Shown: piece by piece, positions 54,701 to 63,078 of the stretch
Layout of the letters: the number at the start of each line of letters is the position of its first letter
Numbering within the stretch: the first letter of the stretch is position 1
Source of the DNA: Paracidovorax avenae ATCC 19860
Lineage (GTDB): Bacteria > Pseudomonadota > Gammaproteobacteria > Burkholderiales > Burkholderiaceae_C
Length of the DNA stretch: 64,000 nucleotides
Assembly (NCBI RefSeq): GCF_000176855.2
Contig: NC_015138.1
Coordinates: forward strand, 3,472,001-3,536,000
Reading direction: 5' to 3'
Notes under the pieces: generated by a model
Told to the model about the DNA's origin: nothing
The model's database searches: none
What the model saw: only the letters and a program-made list of their open reading frames with translations
Position numbers and translations under genes: made by a program

Positions 54701-56917
54701 CCCGGCCACGTCGTAGCGCAACTGCACGCCCCGGCCCGCCTGCACCTGCTCCACCACCCGGCCCCAGAGGTCGTGCCGGTAGGCGACCGTCGTGCTGGTG
54801 CCTGCGGGCTCGCCCGTGCCCTCCAGCACGTCGTGCGTGCCGTAGGTGGTCGCTTCCAGCGTGCCTGCGGCCGACCAGCGGTGGCGCACCGCCGTGTTGC
54901 CCGGCTGCTGCACGCCCACCAGCCGCAGGGCGCCATGTTCCAGCACGTGGTGCAACTGGGTGCGCTGGCCCAGCGCATCCGTGGTCTCCAGCACCTCGCC
55001 CAAGGCGCCGTGGCGCCAGGACTGGCTGCGGCCGGAGCAGTCCGTGTGCCGTGCGAGCTGGCCGCAGGCGTTGTAGGCGTAGAGGCTGCGCCCGCCCTGG
55101 GCGTCGATCATCGCCACGGGCTGGTCGCACCAGGCGAGTGTGTGTAGTGGGAAGACAGTGGTGCCGGTGGCGGTGTCTTCCTGGGGCTGTTCGTATTCGA
55201 AGCGGGTAGTGAGGGCTTGGCTGGCAATGGATCCATCCCCGCTTCCGGCCGGGCCCTTCGCCACCTCCACCAGCCGTCCCCAGTCGTCATACCGGAAGTC
55301 CGTACGCAGCCCCGCCGCATCCTGGCTGGCCAGCAGCAGCCCGTCCTGCGCGCTGCCTGCCGCGCCCCAGTGCTGCTGGGTGCTGCGGCCATCCGGGCCC
55401 TGCACGCCCAGCAGACGGCCCGAGCCGTCGTAGCGCCACCATGTCGTGCGGCCCAGCGCATCGGTGGCCGTGAGACGGCGGCCGGCGCTGTCGTATCGGA
55501 ATCCTTGTTCGGCCCCGTCCGGGGCCACGAGGCGCACCAGGCGCTTGAGGCCGCCTTCGCCCTCGAAGTGGTAGGCGGTAGTCCGGCCCAGGCTGTCGCG
55601 CACCACTGTGCTGCTTTGGCTGGTGCTGGGTAAAGACGCGGTGGCCGGAACAGGACCATCCTTGCCATCCTCCGGGCCCTGGGCTGCCTGCGCGGGCGCC
55701 TGGCTGTACTCGAAGAAGTACGACAGCCCCTCCTCGTTGTGCTGCTCGGCCACGCGGGCACCCGGGCGCGCCGCCATCCCCTGGCGACGGCCCTGCGCGG
55801 TCTGGTCTTCATAGACATACCGGTGCTTCGGACCCTGGCGCACCTGGTGCTCCGTCATGCGGTGCAGTGCGTCGTAGCCGAAGCGGCGCAGCACCGTGCC
55901 GTCTGCACCCAGTACCTCCGCCAGGTTGCCTGCGCTGTCGTAGCGGTAGCCCACGAGCGGTTGAGGGCGCGGGGCCGCGCCGGGTACCACTGCAGGGTCG
56001 AGGGGATTGAATGTGCAGTCAACGCCCACCAGCCGCACCCCATCGTCGGGTTGCAGCAAGGGATGGGCACTGGTCTGTGCTGGTCCGGCATCCTGGGCAA
56101 TGCGCTCGTAGTGCAGCGCATAGCGGCGCCCGCTGCCATCGGTGATGCCGACCACGCGGCCCTGCTGTTCGCCTTCCTCGCCCCACTGGTAACGCTGGCT
56201 GCGTCCGAAGCGGTCGATCACCGCATGCAGGACATGCTCGCCCGATACGCCTGCCGGCAGGAACACCCAGGCCGGCGCGCCTGCACCGCCTGCGCCCGGC
56301 ACGGAGATGACGCAGCCCGGGTCCGCACGCAGCACGGCCGGCACATGCGACCAACGCGGTTGCTGCGTCCAGGGCAGCAGTTCGGCCGGCGTGGAGGATG
56401 GAACAGTGGAGGTGGATGCCTCCGGGATGGATGCTGCAGCCGTGGCTACGGCGTTCGCGCCAGCCATGCCCCCACCCCGCAACAGCCACAGGTCTTCGCT
56501 GCTGCTGTACAGCGCCTGCCCCGGCTGCAGCGCCTCGTCGAACGTGATCGCCCGCCCCGAGGCATCGAAGAGCACCACCCGATCCGATTGCAGCCGCAAC
56601 CGCAGTTCCAGCGGCAGCTTCCACCCATACCCCAGCAACCCGCATGCCGCACCATGCTCCGCGTTCACATAGCTGCTGTACACCCGCTGCCACGCCAGCG
56701 GCAGCGGCCCCGGCAGAGCGACGTCCAGCTCATCGGCCCCCGTCAGCACCTTCGCGCCCAGCGCCGGGTTCACCGGGTTGCCCACCGCCATGCCCCCGGG
56801 ACACACCGAGCACGCCACGCCCCCCGCCGAGCCGATCAGCACCGTCGCCGAGCCTTGGACGATCGGGCCGCCCTTTTGCGTCATGTCGCCCTGACGGGCC
56901 GCGGGTTTGCCGCTCAT
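51719..56917 (-). CDS. PAAR-Rhs polymorphic toxin (T6SS effector)
   Basis: 1,732 residues. N-terminal PAAR-like segment (about 1-65: [14 protein letters not shown], then a CSVCPGG pair of cysteines), no prePAAR membrane helices. Next a DUF6531-like linker, then many YD/Rhs repeats (YDxxGRL pattern) from about residue 330 forming the cocoon. The core ends with [20 protein letters not shown] and QDPIGLMGG, then DPLGL with Leu1578, the known self-cleavage point of Rhs proteins. The released 154-residue tip (1579-1732) is unrelated to the core in composition. ATG 56917 is preferred (AGGA upstream). vgrG lies 127 nt upstream, so this effector rides on that VgrG spike. Confidence 0.93.
   Translation of the reverse strand: [1732 protein letters not shown]
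51722..52183 (-). other. Rhs C-terminal toxin tip (unrecognised domain)
   Basis: The 154 residues after DPLGL. Base composition drops sharply in GC here. It holds four cysteines (residues 1598, 1611, 1621, 1678) and an [10 protein letters not shown] motif (His1688-Asp1689) near the C-terminus, then an aromatic/Pro-rich end ([14 protein letters not shown]). The ID...HD...F arrangement faintly recalls phospholipase A2 active sites, which have a His-Asp pair after a metal loop, but spacing differs and this is speculation. No domain I know matches. Confidence 0.7.
52539..52556. repeat. (CTG)6 trinucleotide run in rhs
   Basis: Six CTG units on the + strand encode a short Gln run in the Rhs core ([11 protein letters not shown]). 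Length changes would keep the frame, so it cannot switch the toxin on or off. Confidence 0.8.
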
Positions 56918-57044
56918 GTTCCTGGTTCCCTTTGCCTGTTTATCGTTATGTCCCGATCCGGGCACCGATGGCCCATGGATGGACGCCACGCCCTGCAGCC
57001 GCCCCCTTACCTGGCGATGGCAGGGCCGTCACATGGCGTGGCAC

Positions 57045-59315
57045 TCAGCAGTTGAGCTTGTCCAGCGAGGACAGCACTTCGATGAGCGCAGGCGTGAGCC
57101 GCACGGTGCTCGATCCGCAGCGCAGCGTGATCTCGTCGCCCGCCTCCAGCGTGATGGTCTTGGCCTTCACCGTGAGCGCGCCCGACACCTCCAGGCTGTC
57201 CGCGCCGCTCACGCTCGCCTTGCGGTCCGAACCCACGCTGACCGAGTCGCTGCCGACGACCGTGCGGGTCCAGTTCGCGCCCACGATGTCGTTACGCACG
57301 CCGCCGATGTTGACGCTGTAGGCCAGCCCCACGTTCACCATCTTGGCCAGGCCCACGTTCTGCATGGCCGTCATCCCGATGGTCTCGGTCTTCATCGTGC
57401 CCACCCGGATGTTCCAGCTGGTGCCGATGCGGTCTTTTTCGCTTTGCCCGACGGTCTTGCTGCGGTGGTTGCCGATGCGGATGTCTTCATTGGCGCCCAC
57501 GGTCTCGTCGCGGTTGTCGCCGATGGAGATCGTCTCGTTGTGGTCCACCCGCTCCTTGCGGTTGGAGTGGATGGTGATGGTCTCGTCGCCATCCACTTCC
57601 TCGGTGCGCCAGCCATGCACCGTGATCTTCTCGTCGCGGTCCACGGTCTCCGTACGGTCCCGGTGGATGGTGTTCGTCTCGTCCCGGTCGATCGTCTTGC
57701 GCCGGTCCTGCCCCACCCAGTGGTCCTCGTCGTTCTCCACCTCGATGAGCTGGTCCTTCTGCGCATGCAGCCACACCTGCTCCGCGCCCTTCTTGTCCTC
57801 GAAGCGGATCGCGTTCGCATCGCCCGCGCCGTTCTTCATCCCGTCGCCAAAGGCACCGCCCTTGCTCGACTTAGTCTTGATGCCCGACTGCGTCGCATTG
57901 CCCGGCAAGGCCCAGGGCGGCATGTTGGCAGCGTTGTAGACACAGCCTACGACCAGGGGATAGTCGGGGTCACCGTTCAGAAAATCGACCACCACTTCGT
58001 GCCCAATGCGTGGGATCGAGATCGCACCGAACCCCGAGCCCGCCCAGCTCGTGGCCACCCGCATCCAGCAGCTCGAGTTCTCGTCCATTGCCCCCAGCCG
58101 GTCCCAGTGAAACTGCACCTTGATGCGGCCGTACTCGTCGGTCCAGATTTCCTCGCCCGCCGGGCCCACCACGACGGCGGTCTGCGGGCCTGTCGTGCGT
58201 GGTTTTGGGGTTGTTCTCGCGGGGGTGTACGGCAGGCTCGTGGGCTGGGCCGTGAGGCTGAACTTCTGGAACGACCCCTGCTCTTCGTTGTGCTTGAGCG
58301 ATTCCCCCGGCTTCGCACTGTTGAACGAGGAACTGCGCGGGTTCTCGTGCAGGTGGTAGGTGACGCCGGTGATGAGGTACTGCCGGTTCTGGTCGCCCCG
58401 CGGGTAGTTCTCCAGCGTGAAGGTGTAGCCCGTCGCCAGGCTCCGGTGGCGGGATTCGCCCCGGACGGTGCTGTGGCCCGTCAGGCCTTCCTGCAGGCGC
58501 ACGCGGGCGTACTGCTCGCCGTCGCCGTGCTGCACGTAGCCGCCCGGCCATTCGTAGATTTCGTACGCATCGTGCGCATGCCCTGGCGGCTGCTGGCGCA
58601 TGTTGGAAAGATCCGACCTCGGTTTCTTGAAGTCGTAGTCGTCGTTGTAGTACCGGCCCGGCTTGATCTCCTCGCCCAGCGTCCAGGCGTGGATGTTCTC
58701 GCGGTCCGCCACGGCGGACTTCTCGGGCGGGTAGAACGGGATCACGGCCGCGCCCGGCAAGGGCTCGTGGCCGGCCACGATGTCGTCGGCGATCACCAGG
58801 GTGTGCTGGCCGCTCGCATGCTGGAAGTAGTAGTACGCGCCCTCGTGCTCCAGCAGCCGGGAGACGAAGTCGAAGTCGCTCTCGCCGTACTGCACGCAGT
58901 AGTCCCAGGCGCGGTAGGCGCGCGTGAGCTTCAATTGCATCGGGTAGCCGTAGCGGCCCAGCACCTCCTGGACGATCTGCGGGACGGTCTTGAACTGGAA
59001 GATGCGGAAATCCTGCCGCCGCGTGGCCACCCACAGCCAGGGCTGCAGGCGCAGGTGGTACGAATAGAGCCGGTGGTCCTGCCCCTGCATGCCGAAGCGC
59101 GTGACCAGGCCGTCCAGGTACCGCTTGCCGCCGCCCTCCGTCTCGATCTCCACTGTGGCCGTCTTGCCCAGCAGCGCCTTGGGATCGATGTCGCGCCCCT
59201 CCGAGAGCAGGTCGATGTCGAAGGAGAAAAGCTGGCTCAGCTCCTCGCTACCCCGCAACTGCCGGAACTGCAGTTGCTCTCCCAGGGGCGTCTGGATGGT
59301 GACGCGGCGTGTCAT
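57045..59315 (-). CDS. vgrG: type VI secretion spike protein VgrG
   Basis: 756 residues from ATG 59315. N-terminal gp27-like region (LGEQLQFRQLRGSEELSQLFSFD), the OB-fold with WVGPAGEEIWTDEYGRIKVQFHW-type sequence in parts, GNGDPDYPLV-like linker, and a long gp5 needle of repeating beta-helix segments (RTETVDRDEKITVHG and similar) followed by DUF2345-like end ITLEAGDEITLRCG. A TTG at 59321 has a better-spaced GGGGAG and may be the true start. No C-terminal catalytic extension. It is upstream of the PAAR-Rhs gene. No other T6SS genes are in the window, so it relies on a distant apparatus. Confidence 0.93.
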   Translation of the reverse strand: MTRRVTIQTPLGEQLQFRQLRGSEELSQLFSFDIDLLSEGRDIDPKALLGKTATVEIETEGGGKRYLDGLVTRFGMQGQDHRLYSYHLRLQPWLWVATRRQDFRIFQFKTVPQIVQEVLGRYGYPMQLKLTRAYRAWDYCVQYGESDFDFVSRLLEHEGAYYYFQHASGQHTLVIADDIVAGHEPLPGAAVIPFYPPEKSAVADRENIHAWTLGEEIKPGRYYNDDYDFKKPRSDLSNMRQQPPGHAHDAYEIYEWPGGYVQHGDGEQYARVRLQEGLTGHSTVRGESRHRSLATGYTFTLENYPRGDQNRQYLITGVTYHLHENPRSSSFNSAKPGESLKHNEEQGSFQKFSLTAQPTSLPYTPARTTPKPRTTGPQTAVVVGPAGEEIWTDEYGRIKVQFHWDRLGAMDENSSCWMRVATSWAGSGFGAISIPRIGHEVVVDFLNGDPDYPLVVGCVYNAANMPPWALPGNATQSGIKTKSSKGGAFGDGMKNGAGDANAIRFEDKKGAEQVWLHAQKDQLIEVENDEDHWVGQDRRKTIDRDETNTIHRDRTETVDRDEKITVHGWRTEEVDGDETITIHSNRKERVDHNETISIGDNRDETVGANEDIRIGNHRSKTVGQSEKDRIGTSWNIRVGTMKTETIGMTAMQNVGLAKMVNVGLAYSVNIGGVRNDIVGANWTRTVVGSDSVSVGSDRKASVSGADSLEVSGALTVKAKTITLEAGDEITLRCGSSTVRLTPALIEVLSSLDKLNC

Positions 59316-59469
59316 TGTCAATCGTGCAACTCCCCGGTTGCGGCAGAGTCAAGTTGTAAAAAATAACGATGATAGAAGCTGAACTGCAGGCCGCGATAGC
59401 CCCGGCAGGTAGGCAATTTGTTTCCAAAAATGTCTGTCGATCCATCGGTTCGCTGCACTCAACAGGTGC

Positions 59470-59495
59470 GCCGGTTCACCGGACCGGTGCCCGGC
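59470..59495. repeat. nested palindrome upstream of the Anbu gene
   Basis: GCCGG (59470-59474) and CCGGC (59491-59495) enclose CACCGG-A-CCGGTG (59477-59489). It is 54 nt before the Anbu ATG and could be an operator in its promoter. Confidence 0.45.
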
Positions 59496-59548
59496 AGTGC
59501 GCTCCCCACTACACTCGCTCCTTTCGCTTTCTCCCCGACGGTTCCTTC

Positions 59549-60376
59549 ATGACGTACTGCGTCGCCATCAAGCTCAATGCCGGACTGGTCTTCCTGTCCG
59601 ATTCCCGCACCAACGCCGGCCTCGACCAGATCAGCTCCTTCCGCAAGATGATGATCTACGAGCGTCCGGGCGACCGCTTCATGGTGCTGCTCTCGGCCGG
59701 CAACCTGAGCATCTCCCAGTCGGTGCGGGAAATCCTGCAGACCGAACAGCTGGTGGACCGCGACGGCAGCGATCCCATCACCATCTGGAATGCCAGGAGC
59801 ATGTTCGACGCCGCCCGCGTGCTGGGCTCGGCCGTGCGGCACGTGCACGAGCGCGACGGCGCGGCGCTGAAGCGATCGGGAGTGGATTTCAACGTGTCGA
59901 TGGTGTTCGGCGGCCAGATCCAGGGCGAGGGCATGCGGCTCTTCCAGGTGTACTCGGCCGGCAATTTCATCGAGGCCACGCCCGAGACGCCCTATTTCCA
60001 GGTAGGCGAGTCCAAGTACGGCAAGCCGGTGCTGGACCGCGTGCTCACGCCCGACACGCCGCTGGACGAGGCCGCCAAGTGCGCGCTGGTTTCCATGGAC
60101 AGCACGCTCAAGTCCAACCTCTCGGTGGGGCTGCCGCTGGACCTAGTGGTGTACGAGGCCGGACGCCTGTCCACCGACAAGATCGTCTGCATCGACGAGC
60201 AGAATCCGTATTTCCGCATGGTGCGCAGCAGCTGGGGCGAACGCCTGCGCCAGGTGTTCGACAGCATCGAGGACCCGGCCTGGAACGGTGGAGCGACCGA
60301 CGTGCCGATCCTGGCGGAGACCACGCGCAGCCGGCCCCTGAAGAAGATCGGCACGCCGAGCGACAAGCTCATCTGA
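59549..60376 (+). CDS. Anbu proteasome-like Ntn-hydrolase
   Basis: 275-residue protein of the Anbu (ancestral beta-subunit) family, related to HslV and the proteasome. It opens MTYCVAIKLNAGLVFLSDSRTNAGL; Thr2 is the likely nucleophile after Met removal. FMVLLSAGNLSISQSV, FVNV-like VSMVFGGQIQG and GESKYGKPVLDR are family markers. Anbu assembles into open helical rings; its substrate and physiological role are unsettled. The usual genomic partners (alpha-E domain, transglutaminase-like and ATP-grasp genes) are absent from this window. The start is 54 nt after the nested palindrome. Confidence 0.9.
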   Translation: MTYCVAIKLNAGLVFLSDSRTNAGLDQISSFRKMMIYERPGDRFMVLLSAGNLSISQSVREILQTEQLVDRDGSDPITIWNARSMFDAARVLGSAVRHVHERDGAALKRSGVDFNVSMVFGGQIQGEGMRLFQVYSAGNFIEATPETPYFQVGESKYGKPVLDRVLTPDTPLDEAAKCALVSMDSTLKSNLSVGLPLDLVVYEAGRLSTDKIVCIDEQNPYFRMVRSSWGERLRQVFDSIEDPAWNGGATDVPILAETTRSRPLKKIGTPSDKLI

Positions 60377-60458
60377 GGCACAGGGCGGCGGTGCAGCCTC
60401 ACCCTCCACCTGCGGCGCCGCGCTCCTCCGCCCTCCCCGCACTGCCGATCCTTCCGCG

Positions 60459-61286
60459 ATGACGACGTCCCTTCCGCTGGTCTTCTCCCACGCCAACAGT
60501 TTTCCGGCGGGAACGTACCGCGTGCTCTTCGCCCAGCTGCGCGAACGCGGCTTCGACGTGCAGGCGGTGGACCGCTTCGGGCACGACCCGCGCTATCCGG
60601 TCACCAGCAACTGGCCCGCGCTGGTGCAGCAGCTCGCGGACTTCGCGCGCGGGCAGGCGGACCGCGCGGGCGGCCCGGTGTTCCTGGTGGGGCATTCGCT
60701 GGGCGGCTTCCTCAGCGTGATGGCGGCGGCGCGGCATCCGGAACTCGCGCGCGGCGTGGTGATGGTGGATTCCCCGCTCATCGGGGGCTGGCGCGCCGGG
60801 GCGCTGGGCATGGCCAAGCGCACGCAGGTGGTAGGCGCGGTCTCGCCGGGCAAGATCAGCCGGGCGCGGCGCAACCGCTGGGACAGTGCCGAGGACGCCT
60901 TCGAGCATTTCCGGCGCAAGAAGGCTTTCGCGCACTGGGACGAGGCGGTGCTGCGCGACTATGTGGAGCACGGCCTGCGTCCGCACGGGGACGGCGGCGT
61001 GGCCCTGCACTTCGAGCGCGAGGTGGAGACCGCCATCTACAACACCCTGCCCCACAACCTGGGCCGGCTGCTGTCCACGCACCCGCTGCGCTGCCCTGCC
61101 GCATTCATCGGCGGGCTGGGCTCCGAGGAACTGCGGCAGGTGGGCATGGACCTCACCCGCCGCGTGACCCGGGGCCGCATCACCATGCTCGAGGGAAGCC
61201 ATCTCTTCCCGATGGAGCAGCCCCGCGCCACCGCTGCGGCCATCGAGGCCGCGGTGCTGAACCTGATCGGCGCGCCGGCAGGCTGA
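60459..61286 (+). CDS. alpha/beta hydrolase
   Basis: 275 residues. Nucleophile elbow GHSLGG with Ser80, oxyanion-side FSHANSFPAGTY, and a C-terminal histidine in EGSHLFPMEQP complete the triad. Substrate unknown; the FSHANGFPAGTY-like opening is common in a broad group of esterases/lipases. It follows the Anbu gene by 82 nt on the same strand and may be cotranscribed with it. A hairpin follows the stop. Confidence 0.88.
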   Translation: MTTSLPLVFSHANSFPAGTYRVLFAQLRERGFDVQAVDRFGHDPRYPVTSNWPALVQQLADFARGQADRAGGPVFLVGHSLGGFLSVMAAARHPELARGVVMVDSPLIGGWRAGALGMAKRTQVVGAVSPGKISRARRNRWDSAEDAFEHFRRKKAFAHWDEAVLRDYVEHGLRPHGDGGVALHFEREVETAIYNTLPHNLGRLLSTHPLRCPAAFIGGLGSEELRQVGMDLTRRVTRGRITMLEGSHLFPMEQPRATAAAIEAAVLNLIGAPAG

Positions 61287-61295
61287 AGCGGCGGG

Positions 61296-61314
61296 GCCGG
61301 TTCGCAGGACCGGC
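61296..61314 (+). terminator. hairpin after the hydrolase gene
   Basis: GCCGGT (61296-61301) pairs with ACCGGC (61309-61314) 9 nt after the stop. No T-run; low certainty. Another 7-bp stem lies at 61341-61357. Confidence 0.4.
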
Positions 61315-61565
61315 GCCGTCCCGACAGGTGGGCATCTGCCGCTTCCGGAACGGAAGCCGCAAAAAATCACGGACGCAAGGGCCCAGCGATCCCCTACACT
61401 GCGGCGCAAGCTGGTTACATATGGACACAGCGTGCCGACATCCATGCACTGCGCGATGAACGCAGGCGGGCGGCACTCCGTTTTTCGCGGGTCGCCCGCA
61501 GTCCTGGCTCCTGCAGACCCGCCACGTCCGAGCCTGCCACCTGATCCAAACGAGGGAATCCCACC

Positions 61566-63038
61566 ATGGCCCAACGAAAAAGTCCTGCCCGCCTTGCCAA
61601 AGACCGGCGCGTCGCGCACCTGCGCGGCCTCGCCGCCGCCAACGGATCGGCCGATACCCCGTGGCCGTGGGACGCGCTGATCGCGCTCGAGGATGAGCTG
61701 GTCGGGCGGGTCGTGCTGCCCGGCAGCGCGGACTACGACGAGGCCCGGCAGGAATCGAACCCTGCGTTCCAGGCCTATCCGCTGCTCATCATCTATTGCG
61801 AGTGCGAAGACGACGTGATGCTGAGCCTGGCCTTCGCCAGGACATGGAAGGCCTGGGTCGCGGTCCGCTGCGGAGGCCACAGCACGGCCGGCTACTCCGT
61901 CAACCAGATGGGCGTGGTGATCGACCTGAGCGATCTCAGCGGCGTGATGATCGACCCGGGCACCGAACGGGTGCATGTGCTGCCGGGCACGGATTTCGAC
62001 CATTTCAACGGCTCCATGGGCGCGACGGGCTGGCACGTGCCGACAGGCGCCTGCGGAAATGTCTGCGTGGGAGGCTTCGTGCAGGGCGGGGGCTACGGCT
62101 ACACCTCCCGGGCGTACGGCATCCAGAGCGACCTGGTGGAGTCGATGCGCGTGGCCCTGGCCGACGGCCGGATCGTGACGGCCAGCGCGACAGAGAACGC
62201 CGAGCTGTACTGGGCCATGCGCGGCGGCACGGGCGGCAACTTCGGGGTGCTGCTGCAGGTCACCTACCGCATGGTGCGGCTGCCGAGCGTCTGGGCCTGG
62301 GCCATTTCCTGGGAAGCCGCCGACGCCGCCGACGTGCTGGTGCTGCTGCAGGAGCAATTCATGCGCACCGGCGCTCCGGACGCGCTGGGCTACATGATGA
62401 ACCTGGGCTTCCGCGACGGAAAGCCGGTGTTCATGATCCAGGGCATGTACTGCGGCTCCCGCGACGACGGCATGGCGGCCATCGCCCCGCTGATGAACTT
62501 CCGGACGGCCCAGCTGCTCGTGAACCGCAGCGGCAGCTACCCCGCCATGAACCGGTACCTGGACGACCACCCCTACGACCTGCCCCAGGGCCTGACGGAG
62601 GGCACCTGCGAAAGCAAGGCCTGCGGCTACCTGGACAGGCAGCTCACCAAGGCGCAATGGCAGTCGGTGATCGACTACTTCGCCACGTCGCCCAACACGT
62701 ATTCGATGGCTTACCTGGAGCCCTATGGCGGGGCGATCGCGCGCTACCCGGTGGAGGACAGCGCCTTCATCCACCGCCACGTGGACGCGGATTTCGTGAT
62801 GGACGTGTTCTGGACCCGACCGGAAGACCGCGAGGTGGTGCAGAACTGGCTGGCGGGATTCCAGGCGCTGATGCGTCCGATGCTGACCGGCAAGGTGTAC
62901 CAGAACTACCCGGACGGCTCGCTGCAGAACTACGTGGATGCCTACTGGGGCCAGGATGTGTACGCCCGGCTCCAGAGGGTCAAGCGGGCCTACGATCCGG
63001 ACAACTTCTTCCACTTCGCGCAGAGCGTGAAGCCTTAG
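61566..63038 (+). CDS. FAD-binding oxidoreductase, berberine-bridge-enzyme type
   Basis: 490-residue flavoprotein: FAD_binding_4 domain (about 70-250) and a C-terminal BBE segment (NYVDAYWGQDVYARLQRVKR, YDPDNFF). His105 (RCGGHSTAGYS) and Cys163 (PTGACGNVCVGG) are placed as in enzymes with bicovalently attached FAD, which have high redox potential and oxidise sugars, alcohols or alkaloids. No export signal. It has its own 279-nt upstream region and is convergent with a GGDEF gene. Substrate unknown. Confidence 0.9.
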   Translation: MAQRKSPARLAKDRRVAHLRGLAAANGSADTPWPWDALIALEDELVGRVVLPGSADYDEARQESNPAFQAYPLLIIYCECEDDVMLSLAFARTWKAWVAVRCGGHSTAGYSVNQMGVVIDLSDLSGVMIDPGTERVHVLPGTDFDHFNGSMGATGWHVPTGACGNVCVGGFVQGGGYGYTSRAYGIQSDLVESMRVALADGRIVTASATENAELYWAMRGGTGGNFGVLLQVTYRMVRLPSVWAWAISWEAADAADVLVLLQEQFMRTGAPDALGYMMNLGFRDGKPVFMIQGMYCGSRDDGMAAIAPLMNFRTAQLLVNRSGSYPAMNRYLDDHPYDLPQGLTEGTCESKACGYLDRQLTKAQWQSVIDYFATSPNTYSMAYLEPYGGAIARYPVEDSAFIHRHVDADFVMDVFWTRPEDREVVQNWLAGFQALMRPMLTGKVYQNYPDGSLQNYVDAYWGQDVYARLQRVKRAYDPDNFFHFAQSVKP

Positions 63039-63047
63039 TCGCAGGCA

Positions 63048-63063
63048 CGGGGCAGGCGCCCCG
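63048..63063. terminator. hairpin between FAD oxidoreductase and GGDEF gene
   Basis: CGGGGC (63048-63053), loop AGGC, GCCCCG (63058-63063), in the short gap between convergent genes. Confidence 0.5.
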
Positions 63064-63078
63064 CCTTCCCCGCTTCGC

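Noticed and set aside
61341..61366. Hairpin followed by AAAAAA as a terminator for the hydrolase gene
   Set aside because: The run is A on the + strand after the stem, not T, so it would not work as a rightward intrinsic terminator.
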